Shown here piece by piece: positions 52,947 through 60,935 of a stretch of 64,000 bases of DNA (the first letter of the stretch is position 1; every line of letters begins with the position of its first letter). This DNA comes from Spirochaetales bacterium (GTDB lineage Bacteria > Spirochaetota > Spirochaetia > SZUA-6), in the NCBI GenBank assembly GCA_027021365.1, contig JALUUM010000020.1, positions 392,726-456,725 of the forward strand. The letters run 5' to 3'. Both the position numbers and the translations under genes were made by a program. Under the pieces are notes generated by a model. It saw only the letters and a list, made by a program, of their open reading frames with translations, did no database searches and was not told the origin of the DNA.

Positions 52947-54011
52947 TTAAAGGATCAACATTGCATCACCGTATGAAAAAAATCTGTATCTCTTTTCGAT
53001 AGCTTCCCGGTAGGCCTTTAAAATAAGTTTTCTTCCGGCAAAGGCCGAAACCAACACCAGAAGTGATGATTTGGGGGTATGGAAATTTGTCAGCAACCTC
53101 TTTACAACATTGAACTTGAAACCGGGATATATAAAGATTTCAGTTTCCATCTCCCCTGCCCTCAAGCTTCCGTTTACCCAGGCTGATTCTAACGCTCTGA
53201 CTACGGTTGTTCCCACAGCCAGGATATCACGTCCTTCTTTCAGGGCTCTCATTATCGAAACTGCCGTTTCTTCCGGTATATGAAAATATTCCCTATGCAT
53301 CCGGTGATCCTCTATTTTCTCAGTTCTTATGGGAGTGAATGTACCTATGCCAACATGAAGAGTGAGGTATGCAATTTCATGGCCGGTCTCTTTGAGGTGG
53401 TCGAGTATTTCCCATGTGAAATGAAGTCCTGCTGTAGGGGCTGCAACAGCACCGTACATCTTGGCATAAACAGTTTGATATCGTATTTCATCCTCAGATA
53501 TGTCATCTCTCTTTATGTATGGAGGAAGAGGTGTATGCCCATATTTTTCCAGATATTCATCATTGACTGTACCCGAAAATTGGATAATTTTCTCATTTGA
53601 AACTTCTCCCTTTATCCTTCCAATAATATCTCCCGGAAAATGATATGCATCACCGATATGCTGTCTCTTTGCTCTCCTGGCAAGGGCCTTCCATTCGTTT
53701 GCAGAGAGTTTTTCCGTAAGCAAGAACTCAGTTCCCTTTTCCATCCCTTTTTCGGAGGTTTCAGGAACATTAACCCTTTCATTCTTTTTATGTAATTTCT
53801 TACCATATAGGCGGGCTTTCCTGACCTTAGTATTGTTTAACACTATGAGGGTGTTTGGATTCAACCATTTGAAGATATTATCGATGGAAGTATGCGAGAT
53901 TTCTCCCGTATCTCTTCTTAGGATGAGTAATCGAGATTTACCCCTCCTGTCAGACGGATACTGTGCAATAAGTTCATCCGGAAGTTCGAAGTCGAAGTCT
54001 TTTAAATCCAT
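52947..54011 (-). CDS. queA: S-adenosylmethionine:tRNA ribosyltransferase-isomerase
   Basis: QueA transfers the ribosyl group of SAM to the queuosine precursor in tRNA. The sequence starts with the canonical LKDFDFELPDELIAQYPSDRRGKSRLLIL (about residues 3-31) and contains TPLPPYIKR, YQTVYAKMYGAVAAPTAGLHFT, YLTLHVGIGTFTPI and LLTNFHTPKSSLLVLVSAFAG, all family signatures. The 354-residue length fits. It is the last gene of the yebC-ruvCAB operon, 14 bases after ruvB, an arrangement common in bacteria. Confidence 0.97.
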   Translation of the reverse strand: MDLKDFDFELPDELIAQYPSDRRGKSRLLILRRDTGEISHTSIDNIFKWLNPNTLIVLNNTKVRKARLYGKKLHKKNERVNVPETSEKGMEKGTEFLLTEKLSANEWKALARRAKRQHIGDAYHFPGDIIGRIKGEVSNEKIIQFSGTVNDEYLEKYGHTPLPPYIKRDDISEDEIRYQTVYAKMYGAVAAPTAGLHFTWEILDHLKETGHEIAYLTLHVGIGTFTPIRTEKIEDHRMHREYFHIPEETAVSIMRALKEGRDILAVGTTVVRALESAWVNGSLRAGEMETEIFIYPGFKFNVVKRLLTNFHTPKSSLLVLVSAFAGRKLILKAYREAIEKRYRFFSYGDAMLIL

Positions 54012-54025
54012 CTATACTGTATCTT

Positions 54026-55051
54026 CTAAAAAAGAGTATTCTGCTCTGTATCCTCTCTCGGAAGGAGGCCCAGGTGCTTGTATGCGTTTTCTGTTGCTAC
54101 CCTACCCCTTGGCGTACGTTTTAAGAAACCAATTTGAATGAGGTAAGGTTCGTATACATCTTCCAGCGTGTCAACGGCCTCTCCTATCGAAATTGCCAGG
54201 GTTTCAGAACCTACCGGTCCGCCACCGTACTTCTCTATTACCGTTCTTAGAATTGCCCTGTCCAATTTATCCAGTCCGGCACTATCTATCTCCAGGGATT
54301 CAAGACCTCTGGAAACGATATTTTCATCGATTTTGCCCGTGCCCCACACGTCTGCGAAGTCACGCATTCTTCTTAGTAACCTGTTTGCCACCCTGGGAGT
54401 TCCCCTCGAACATTTCGCAAGAACAGTTGCTGCTCTCTCTTCTATCTGCACCTCGAGAATCCTCGCTGACCTGTGAATGATTTTTTTAATGTCTTCGATT
54501 GTATAAAAATCAAGCCTTGCCGTAATTCCGAAACGCGAGTAAAGGGGGCTTGAGACGAGGCCGGCCTTCGTTGTAGCTCCTACGAGTGTAAAGGGTGCAA
54601 TCGGTATCTTTATGGAACGAGCACCCGGACCCTGGCCGATTACTACGTCTATCTGAAAATCTTCCATGGCAGAATAGAGCATTTCTTCTATCACTGGTTT
54701 CAACCTGTGTATCTCGTCGATAAAAAATACGTTGTTCTCACCGATGGAGGTTAGAATAGCAGCGAGGTCTCCCTGTTTTTCAAGGGCAGGTGCAGTGGTA
54801 GACCTGAATTGAGCTCCCAGTTCATTTGCTATGATACTTGCCAGTGTAGTCTTGCCGAGTCCCGGAGGCCCGCTGAAAAATACGTGATCGAGATTCTCCC
54901 TTCTCTTTTTTGATGCTTCAATAAATACGGAAAGATTTTCCTTGAGTTTCTCCTGTCCGACAAATTCACTCAAATGCCGGGGTCTTAAGGTTGCTTCTTC
55001 CAAATCCTCTGTTTTGTCATACGCCGGATTTGTGATATTCTCATATTCCAT
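54026..55051 (-). CDS. ruvB: Holliday junction branch-migration helicase RuvB
   Basis: RuvB is the hexameric AAA+ motor that drives branch migration with RuvA. The Walker A loop is [20 protein letters not shown], Walker [12 protein letters not shown], and sensor segments [25 protein letters not shown] (about residues 151-175) and [17 protein letters not shown] follow. A C-terminal winged helix ends the protein ([19 protein letters not shown]). The 341-residue length is standard. It overlaps ruvA by 11 bases. Confidence 0.98.
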   Translation of the reverse strand: MEYENITNPAYDKTEDLEEATLRPRHLSEFVGQEKLKENLSVFIEASKKRRENLDHVFFSGPPGLGKTTLASIIANELGAQFRSTTAPALEKQGDLAAILTSIGENNVFFIDEIHRLKPVIEEMLYSAMEDFQIDVVIGQGPGARSIKIPIAPFTLVGATTKAGLVSSPLYSRFGITARLDFYTIEDIKKIIHRSARILEVQIEERAATVLAKCSRGTPRVANRLLRRMRDFADVWGTGKIDENIVSRGLESLEIDSAGLDKLDRAILRTVIEKYGGGPVGSETLAISIGEAVDTLEDVYEPYLIQIGFLKRTPRGRVATENAYKHLGLLPREDTEQNTLF

Positions 55052-55643
55052 TGTTCTTACCGCTCACTATTCCTATTGCTCTCTTAAAAAGTTCCTTTTC
55101 AAGCTCTCCCCGTGAAAGTTTTTCCGGTTCTATTGCTTTTACGGCTTTCTTTACAGCTTCTTTGCTTTTATTCTTGTCAAAGCCCATACCGGAAAGAGCA
55201 TTAATGATGTCTGCAATGACGGGATCCCATGGTTTTTCTTCGAATCCTATCTTTCCCTTTAGCTTGAGTATTATCTTCTGTGCTGTCTTTCCTCCGAGTC
55301 CGGGAATGGAGGAAAGAGCGGAAACATCGCTGTTATCTACTGCTTCTACGAAATCATTCACCTCGATACCGGAAAGGATTTTCAGGGCAAGTTTTGGCCC
55401 GACTCCGTCGACCTTTATGAGGTCGAGAAAGAGAGATCTTTCCGACTCAGAGTAGAATCCAAAGAGCTTTAACTGATCTTCCTTGTGATGTAGATAGGTA
55501 AATACACGTGTTTCCTTGCCGGTTTCGGGAAATTTTTCCATTGATTTGTTGGATACGAAGAGCTCCCATTCTATTGCCCCGGTTGAGAGACATATAGTTT
55601 CTCCTTTCTTGCTACTGATCTTTCCGCTCAAACTGTTGAACAA
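55041..55643 (-). CDS. ruvA: Holliday junction-binding protein RuvA
   Basis: RuvA tetramers bind four-way junctions and load RuvB. The 200-residue protein has an N-terminal OB-fold (about 1-62), tandem helix-hairpin-helix motifs (about 70-130, [19 protein letters not shown] and [19 protein letters not shown]) and a C-terminal RuvB-binding domain (about 150-195). The acidic pin of the family is less obvious. It overlaps ruvB and follows ruvC by 54 bases. Confidence 0.97.
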   Translation of the reverse strand: MFNSLSGKISSKKGETICLSTGAIEWELFVSNKSMEKFPETGKETRVFTYLHHKEDQLKLFGFYSESERSLFLDLIKVDGVGPKLALKILSGIEVNDFVEAVDNSDVSALSSIPGLGGKTAQKIILKLKGKIGFEEKPWDPVIADIINALSGMGFDKNKSKEAVKKAVKAIEPEKLSRGELEKELFKRAIGIVSGKNNGI

Positions 55644-55697
55644 TGCCCTAACTCCCTTTTCCTGTTTTTTCTTATTTATGAAACAAGTTTAACAGAA

Positions 55698-56216
55698 TCA
55701 GTTACTATCATGTCCTGAAGACGCCTCAATAATCTTTTCATTGAATTGTTCACTATTTATGTGACATATGGCTATCGACAACGCATCTGCCGCATGGTCA
55801 GGCTGAGGGACTTCCGGCAGCCTGCAGATCATTCTTACCATTTCCTGAATCTGATGCTTATCCGCACGACCACTTCCGGCAACGGCGAGTTTCACTTTGA
55901 GTGGGCTATATTCTCGGAAGGGAATCTCGCTTTCGGCAAGGGTGAAAAGTATCACTCCCCTTGCCTCTGCCACCGGCAGAGCAGTTTTAACATTCTTTGC
56001 GTAGTACAGCGTTTCTATGGCAGCTTCATCGGGAAGGTAGTGAGCAATGATACTTTTGAGTTTTTTGTAGATAAGCTGCAGACGTTTCCCCGAGGTCAAA
56101 CCTCTGTCAGTCTCTATCACACCGTAGGTTATACACTTATAGCTCGATCCGTCGTAAGAAACTATTCCGTATCCTGTCTTTGAAAGTCCCGGGTCTATAC
56201 CAAGAAAGGTTTTCAT
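55698..56216 (-). CDS. ruvC: crossover junction endodeoxyribonuclease RuvC
   Basis: RuvC cuts Holliday junctions symmetrically. The 172-residue length is exactly typical when the ATG at 56216 is used; an upstream in-frame ATG (56312) would add 32 unrelated residues from within yebC. The catalytic acidic residues are visible in FLGIDPGLSKTGYGIV (first Asp), AAIETLYYAKNVKTAL (Glu) and HAADALSIAICH (final Asp pair region). It starts 10 bases after yebC and precedes ruvA. Confidence 0.97.
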   Translation of the reverse strand: MKTFLGIDPGLSKTGYGIVSYDGSSYKCITYGVIETDRGLTSGKRLQLIYKKLKSIIAHYLPDEAAIETLYYAKNVKTALPVAEARGVILFTLAESEIPFREYSPLKVKLAVAGSGRADKHQIQEMVRMICRLPEVPQPDHAADALSIAICHINSEQFNEKIIEASSGHDSN

Positions 56217-56226
56217 TGAAATTTCT

Positions 56227-56973
56227 TCATTGCTCTTCGAATACGAAATCTGCCGGTATGTCGAGGTTGGTAGAGACACTCTGTACGTCATCATGGTCCT
56301 CGAGGGTCTCAATCAAGCGAAGTGCCTTTCGTGTTTTTTCTTCGTCAAGGCTAACCGTGGCATCGGGTATCATCGTTACTTCAGCCATTGTATTCTCAAA
56401 ACCAGCCTCTGTAAGCGCATTAACTACATTTTCAAAATCTTCGGGTTCTGTTATTACCTCGATATTTTCACCGTCATTGGTAACATCTTCTGCTCCCGCC
56501 TCGAGGGCGACTTCAAGAATCTTGTCTTCATCATACTTCGATGCATTGAAGGAAATAACTCCCTTTCTCTTGAAAAGGTAGGAAACGCAACCTGTTTCTC
56601 CGAGATTTCCCCCACCCTTTGTTAGGATATTTCTAATTTCGGCAGCGGTTCTGTTTCGGTTGTCTGTAAGTATGTTTATCAGAAGGGCTACGCCACCAGG
56701 TCCGTAGGCTTCATAGGTTAGTTCATTGTATTCGACTCCTTCCAGCTCGCCCGTACCCTTTTTTATTGCCCTGTCGATATTCTCTTTTGGCATGTTGGCT
56801 AGTTTTGCCTTGAACACAGCGGTACGCAGACGCGGGTTGGCCTCTATGTCTCCTCCGCCAAGCCTTGCAGCAACGCTTATTTCCTTGATGAGTTTGGTAA
56901 AAAGCTTGCCTCTCTTGGCATCGAGAGCACCCTTCTTATGTTTTATTGAGTGCCATTTACTGTGGCCTGACAT
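56227..56973 (-). CDS. yebC: YebC/PmpR-family protein
   Basis: YebC proteins are DNA-binding regulators in some bacteria and, in others, ribosome-associated factors that ease translation of proline-rich stretches. The N-terminal signature [26 protein letters not shown] (about residues 3-28) is diagnostic, followed by [24 protein letters not shown]. The 248-residue length is standard. AGGAG lies a few bases before the ATG. As first gene of yebC-ruvCAB-queA, it probably shares their promoter, whose -35 lies in a 14-base palindrome. Confidence 0.97.
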   Translation of the reverse strand: MSGHSKWHSIKHKKGALDAKRGKLFTKLIKEISVAARLGGGDIEANPRLRTAVFKAKLANMPKENIDRAIKKGTGELEGVEYNELTYEAYGPGGVALLINILTDNRNRTAAEIRNILTKGGGNLGETGCVSYLFKRKGVISFNASKYDEDKILEVALEAGAEDVTNDGENIEVITEPEDFENVVNALTEAGFENTMAEVTMIPDATVSLDEEKTRKALRLIETLEDHDDVQSVSTNLDIPADFVFEEQ

Positions 56974-57013
56974 AAAAACTCCTGTTTTTTCTTATTTTCT
57001 TATGGTAAATCAG

Positions 57014-57049
57014 ATTAACATATAAGAAAATATGGTGTCAAGCTTGACA
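57014..57049 (-). promoter_or_regulatory. yebC-ruvCAB-queA promoter with palindromic -35 element
   Basis: TGTCAAGCTTGACA (57036-57049) is a perfect 14-base palindrome, so it presents TTGACA on both strands. For the minus strand, TTGACA (57041-57036) is followed after 16 bases by GTTAAT (57019-57014), about 40 bases before yebC. The opposite TTGACA (57044-57049) has AATCAT 17 bases on, a weaker -10, and could start a transcript towards the SecD-like gene. Confidence 0.5.
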
Positions 57050-57112
57050 GCGTGTTGCTTTTTACCAATCATATGCATTGCCCGGAACAAAGTTTATGTG
57101 TCAATTTGAAGG

Positions 57113-57145
57113 GCGGATATAAGGCAGATATAAGGTGGATATATT
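57113..57145 (+). repeat. three 11-bp direct repeats at the SecD-like gene start
   Basis: GCGGATATAAG, GCAGATATAAG and GTGGATATATT follow each other without gaps. Each of the first two holds TATAAG. The second TATAAG (57129-57134) is 17 bases from TTGAAG (57106-57111), forming a possible promoter that ends 9 bases before the TTG at 57144. Confidence 0.65.
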
Positions 57146-57866
57146 GACTGAAAGAAAGATAAGAATACTTCTTGTAATCGTGGTTTTTTTCCTATCAGTA
57201 GTAGAGGTGAGTGCTCAGTTCGATCACATAGAGATGATTTTCAAATTGAAGAATCAAACCGCTGAAAATGTGGAGGGACGGTTAAAAAAAATACTGGAAA
57301 TCATGAGGTATAGAATTGCAGCTTTCAAATTGAATGAAACTGTTAGTGGCATAAGGAACAACAGGATATTCATAAACATACCGATGAGTAAGTATCAGGA
57401 TAGGATAAAGGCTGTTTTACAGGAAGAGGGATCTCTGGCCCTCTATGCGGTTTCGGGCAAGGGTGGTAAGGATTCCAAGAAAATCGAATCCAGGTTCGGT
57501 GGCAAACCGGTATTCGTAATCGGTGACCCGATAATTACAAACGGCTCACTCAGTGAAGTAAAGATAGCGGAATTGAGCGACGGGAGTTTTCTCCTGGTTT
57601 TGTTTCTCAACCCTTTTGCAACCAAAAAGCTTGCCAGAGAAACAGAGCACTTGAAGGGGAAAAAGCTGGCGCTGGTGATCAGCAAGAGATGGGTAAATAT
57701 TGTTAAAGTAAAGGAAAAGATCAGCTCCGGAGAGATAGCTTTTCCTATCGATTATCCTCTTGAAACGGCAATGACAATGATCTCTGTCATTTCCCTCGGT
57801 CCGTATCCCGAGGCCATTGAATGTGAATCTGTTCTGAAGACAGAGGCTCCGTATACCTTTGAATAG
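57144..57866 (+). CDS. exported protein resembling the SecD periplasmic head, stand-alone
   Basis: A hydrophobic segment ending VSAQF (about residues 5-25) gives a signal peptide, and no further membrane helix exists. The body resembles the first periplasmic domain of SecD: MRYRIAAFKLNETVSGIRNNRIFINIP parallels the SecD segment before the head (about residues 55-82 here), and VFVIGDPIITNGSLSEVKIAE parallels its KxxLxGxxLxxA strand. SecD itself then has six membrane helices, all missing here. A GTG at 57135 is also possible but lies against a candidate -10 box, so the TTG at 57144 is preferred. Its 3' end overlaps hemW by 80 bases on the other strand. Confidence 0.72.
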   Translation: MTERKIRILLVIVVFFLSVVEVSAQFDHIEMIFKLKNQTAENVEGRLKKILEIMRYRIAAFKLNETVSGIRNNRIFINIPMSKYQDRIKAVLQEEGSLALYAVSGKGGKDSKKIESRFGGKPVFVIGDPIITNGSLSEVKIAELSDGSFLLVLFLNPFATKKLARETEHLKGKKLALVISKRWVNIVKVKEKISSGEIAFPIDYPLETAMTMISVISLGPYPEAIECESVLKTEAPYTFE

Positions 57867-59046
57867 AAAGAAGTATTTTTTCAAGCATAAACCTACTGTC
57901 TCCCTCGAGTCGGTAATAATAAGGATCATCTGAAAATTCATCAGTCATGGGTAAAATGTCAAATAGGTCAATTCCAAATCTTTTCCTGAAGAGAGACTTT
58001 TCAATTCCATCTCGCAATCGAAGTCCCATCATGAGATTTTCAAGTAGAAATTCCCGGGCTTGGATGGATTCGGTTGTGATACCCCAGTTATTCTCCCTTC
58101 CCCTGCAGTACTTTACGAGGTCATTTGAATGGGTCATCCTAAGTATGATGTTGCTTGAATCAACCCTCTTATCCGTGTCGCCGGAAGCGGGCATCGTGGA
58201 AACCGCCGAAGGACCAATTCCAAGGTAAGGTTCCATTTTCCAGTATGCCAGATTGTGCAGTGACTCGTATCCCGGAATGGCAAAGTTTGATATCTCATAA
58301 TTCATCAATCCGTTGTTTTCGAGAAAATTCTTCCCTGAAAACCACATTTTCTCCTCTTCTTCAGCTTTAGGCATTTCGATACTACCATTTTTTACCATTT
58401 GGCAGAGTTCCGTATCATCTTCCACCGTAAGGGTGTAGAGGGATATATGTTTAAAATCGTTCTCAATCAGTACGGATATTGATTCAATAAGCTCATCTGT
58501 TTTCTGAGTGGGAATACCGGAAAGAAGATCTCCGCTCTTTTTTCCCGTCCAAGAGGATTCAAGGAGTTCCAATGATTTGAAGTTGTCTCTACAGCATCCT
58601 GGTCTTTTAAGTATATCGAGTAACCTGTCACTCATGCTTTGGAAACCGATGCTGATTCTTGTCACTCCATGGTCCGAACATATTTCCAGAAAATCTCTTG
58701 TAACAGATTCCGGATTTGCCTCTATGGTATATTCCGACAGCCCGGATACTTCGGTATTGTGCCTTCTTAACGATAAATCTATTCCTCTAAGTAAACTTTC
58801 CAGTGTTTTGCCAGAAAGCAGGCTCGGTGTACCTCCTCCGATATAGAGTGTCTTGATTGTAACCGAAGGAAGCATTGCAAGGTTGTATTCAAGTTCCTCA
58901 AGGATAGAGATGATTGTGGTCTCAATAATACCTTCATTGACCGAAGGGGGAACAAACGAAAAAAAATCACAGTATATACATTTGCTCCTGCAGAAGGGAA
59001 TATGAACGTATAATGCTATGTCATAGTTACTATCGAGCAGTGTCAA
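57787..59046 (-). CDS. hemW: HemW-like radical SAM protein
   Basis: HemW-type proteins are radical-SAM enzymes that bind and insert heme; older annotation calls them HemN-like coproporphyrinogen oxidases. The radical-SAM motif is C-x-x-x-C-x-x-C in HIPFCRSKCIYCDFFS. The SAM-binding GGGTPS motif (YIGGGTPSLL), ISIGFQSM and the later GIPTQ segment follow, and the C-terminal HemN-like domain is present. The Cys that follows CxxxCxxC in true HemN is replaced by Phe (CDFF), which points to HemW. The 419-residue length includes a tail that overlaps the convergent SecD-like gene. It is last in an operon with two signal peptidases. Confidence 0.92.
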   Translation of the reverse strand: MTLLDSNYDIALYVHIPFCRSKCIYCDFFSFVPPSVNEGIIETTIISILEELEYNLAMLPSVTIKTLYIGGGTPSLLSGKTLESLLRGIDLSLRRHNTEVSGLSEYTIEANPESVTRDFLEICSDHGVTRISIGFQSMSDRLLDILKRPGCCRDNFKSLELLESSWTGKKSGDLLSGIPTQKTDELIESISVLIENDFKHISLYTLTVEDDTELCQMVKNGSIEMPKAEEEEKMWFSGKNFLENNGLMNYEISNFAIPGYESLHNLAYWKMEPYLGIGPSAVSTMPASGDTDKRVDSSNIILRMTHSNDLVKYCRGRENNWGITTESIQAREFLLENLMMGLRLRDGIEKSLFRKRFGIDLFDILPMTDEFSDDPYYYRLEGDSRFMLEKILLSIQRYTEPLSSEQIHIQWPRDTDRGK

Positions 59047-59074
59047 GGAAGCAAGCTCCCTGGAAACATGAAAT

Positions 59075-59824
59075 CTAGAAGTATGAAATGCGATTCGTTG
59101 GCCAGTAACGAAGAATCACCTTGGCAAGAATCAATCTGTAATTCACTATTCCCCATGATCTTGAGTCACTGGAATAAGGCCTGTTGTCTCCCAGAAGAAA
59201 GTATTGATTTTCACCCAGGGTGATACTTTGCATTTCTCCATTAAACGGATAATCGCTTTTCGCATTTTTAACATTGATTTTTGTTTGTATCTTATAATTT
59301 TTATCGATAATGGACATCTCGTCGATGAATTTTGCCTGCCCCGGGGGCTTGATGTAGCACCTGTAACGATCCATTCTCACAGTGTCACCGGGTACGCCAA
59401 TAACACGTTTCAGCATGAACCGGCTTATATTGTTTCCGGCTCTGTCTTTTATTAGACTCACTCGGTGCAGAGTAAAGAAGTCGACAATGCTGTTCATGAT
59501 ACGAAGAATCAGGGTTCCCCTGTCCGCATAGGGTGATGCAATTATCACCAAATCGCCTCTCTTGGGAAGTTTGTGTAAACCAATTCTCCTATCCTTGCTA
59601 CCGACCGGGAAACCATAGGGAAGAGAAGAAGCTATAACACGTTCATTCGTTTTGAGAGTCGGCTCCATCGAAACTGAATCTACAGTATAGCCCTGGATGA
59701 AAAAAGTGGTAACTATTATATAGAGAAAGAAACTTATAATGGCAAGCTTCAATATATTCAATAGCAGGCGGGGCAGTTTTCTTATACCACTGTTGGTTTT
59801 GTATCTCTCGATAGGTTTATACAT
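59075..59824 (-). CDS. lepB: signal peptidase I, second gene of the pair
   Basis: Signal peptidase I removes export signals at the outer face of the inner membrane. One N-terminal membrane helix (about residues 22-44) is followed by box B, VDSVSMEPTL, with the nucleophile Ser52, box D, LKRVIGVPGDTVRM, with the general-base Lys, and box E, GDNRPYSSDSR. The family order is complete in 249 residues. It lies 9 bases after a second, longer lepB and 28 bases before hemW. Confidence 0.94.
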   Translation of the reverse strand: MYKPIERYKTNSGIRKLPRLLLNILKLAIISFFLYIIVTTFFIQGYTVDSVSMEPTLKTNERVIASSLPYGFPVGSKDRRIGLHKLPKRGDLVIIASPYADRGTLILRIMNSIVDFFTLHRVSLIKDRAGNNISRFMLKRVIGVPGDTVRMDRYRCYIKPPGQAKFIDEMSIIDKNYKIQTKINVKNAKSDYPFNGEMQSITLGENQYFLLGDNRPYSSDSRSWGIVNYRLILAKVILRYWPTNRISYF

Positions 59825-59833
59825 TTTACCCGG

Positions 59834-60868
59834 TCATCTGATTTTGCCAAATCTTGTTAGTGGCCAGAATCTGAAAGAGGCCTTTCCCAGTATTTTTTTC
59901 ATGGAAACGGGTCCGAAGTACCTGGCATCCCTGGAATCATCGCGGTTGTCCCCCATCGGGAAAATTCTCTTATCCGGTATATACTGCCCCTTTTCCAGAA
60001 TTCTCCAGTTTTCACCCGACATCCTGTCTGATGGATTTATCTCGTATTCAACTCTGTACATCCATTTCCAGATATAGATGTTGTCTACAAGTGCCTGTTG
60101 GGAAAAATTGGGACTTCCGGTGGACTCTCCGGATATGACGAAGTACCTGGATATGGAATCACGGGTATCCTTGCCTATTTCAAGACCTTCATTGAGCAAT
60201 GCGATACCCTTACCCGCTTCACGGAAGTATGGATATTCCTCCGGTTGAAACTCCCTCCTCACGGGATATTGCAGGCCAAGCTGTTTCTGGAGTTCCGCCT
60301 CTTTCATCCATCTCTCCGAGCCAGGTACCATTATCTCTACATTACCCTCCCTCATCCTTATTCTGTCTCCTGGCATTCCGATTGCACGCTTTATGAGAAA
60401 GTGGTGACGGGGTCTTCCGTACTCGTCCTTATCGATGTCTACCATCGTTAGGGTAACCATGTAGATTATTCTCTGCAGTATCTCTATGACGGGACCCTTG
60501 CTCAAGTATGTGGGATTTTCGAAGATTATAACTTCGCCCCGTTTCGGTTGCCTTAAACCGGGAAGCTTTATCTGGCCGGGTATCAGTTCTGGGCCATAGA
60601 TGAGCTTGTTTACGAATATTCTGTCACCAATGAGGAGCGATGGTATCATGGATTGACTCGGTATGAGGTAGGCCTGCAACAGATACTGGTTTATCAGAAG
60701 TACTATGAAAACAGCGGAAAGTATGGCATCGAGCCAGTCGAGAATGGGATTTTTTCTCTTCTGTTTTTCTTTTTTTATCAATTTTCTTCTTTTTCTCTTT
60801 GTAAGAAGAAGTTCTGTTCGCGAAACGATTTTTTCTGATAATGTCAATTCTTTTTTTCTGGAACTCAT
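59834..60868 (-). CDS. lepB: signal peptidase I, first and longer gene of the pair
   Basis: The 344-residue protein has a very basic N-terminal 40 residues, one membrane helix (about 46-66), and box B PSQSMIPSLLIGDRIFVNKL with the nucleophilic Ser, then box D LIKRAIGMPGDRIRM and box E GDNRDDSRDARYFG. A large insertion of about 100 residues between D and E distinguishes it from its neighbour. No Shine-Dalgarno precedes the ATG; a GATAAT lies 11 bases upstream, suggesting a leader of only about 5 bases. Two paralogues may divide substrates. Confidence 0.94.
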   Translation of the reverse strand: MSSRKKELTLSEKIVSRTELLLTKRKRRKLIKKEKQKRKNPILDWLDAILSAVFIVLLINQYLLQAYLIPSQSMIPSLLIGDRIFVNKLIYGPELIPGQIKLPGLRQPKRGEVIIFENPTYLSKGPVIEILQRIIYMVTLTMVDIDKDEYGRPRHHFLIKRAIGMPGDRIRMREGNVEIMVPGSERWMKEAELQKQLGLQYPVRREFQPEEYPYFREAGKGIALLNEGLEIGKDTRDSISRYFVISGESTGSPNFSQQALVDNIYIWKWMYRVEYEINPSDRMSGENWRILEKGQYIPDKRIFPMGDNRDDSRDARYFGPVSMKKILGKASFRFWPLTRFGKIR

Positions 60869-60879
60869 TTAACCGACAG

Positions 60880-60906
60880 ATTATCATGAAAGAGTATCAT
60901 TGACAA
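60880..60906 (-). promoter_or_regulatory. candidate near-leaderless promoter of lepB-lepB-hemW
   Basis: On the minus strand TTGTCA (60906-60901) and GATAAT (60885-60880) are 15 bases apart, shorter than ideal. The start would fall about 5 bases before the ATG at 60868, and no Shine-Dalgarno is present. The -35 overlaps the -35 of the opposite PEGA-FGE promoter, so the two polymerases would compete. Confidence 0.45.
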
Positions 60907-60929
60907 GTAATACGATATGAACCTATAAT
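60900..60929 (+). promoter_or_regulatory. perfect-consensus promoter of the PEGA-FGE gene, predicted leaderless
   Basis: TTGACA (60900-60905) and TATAAT (60924-60929) both match consensus exactly, with an 18-base spacer. The ATG starts at 60936, so six bases separate the -10 box from the start codon and transcription should begin at the A of the ATG. No Shine-Dalgarno is present. Confidence 0.8.
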
Positions 60930-60935
60930 CTCTCC

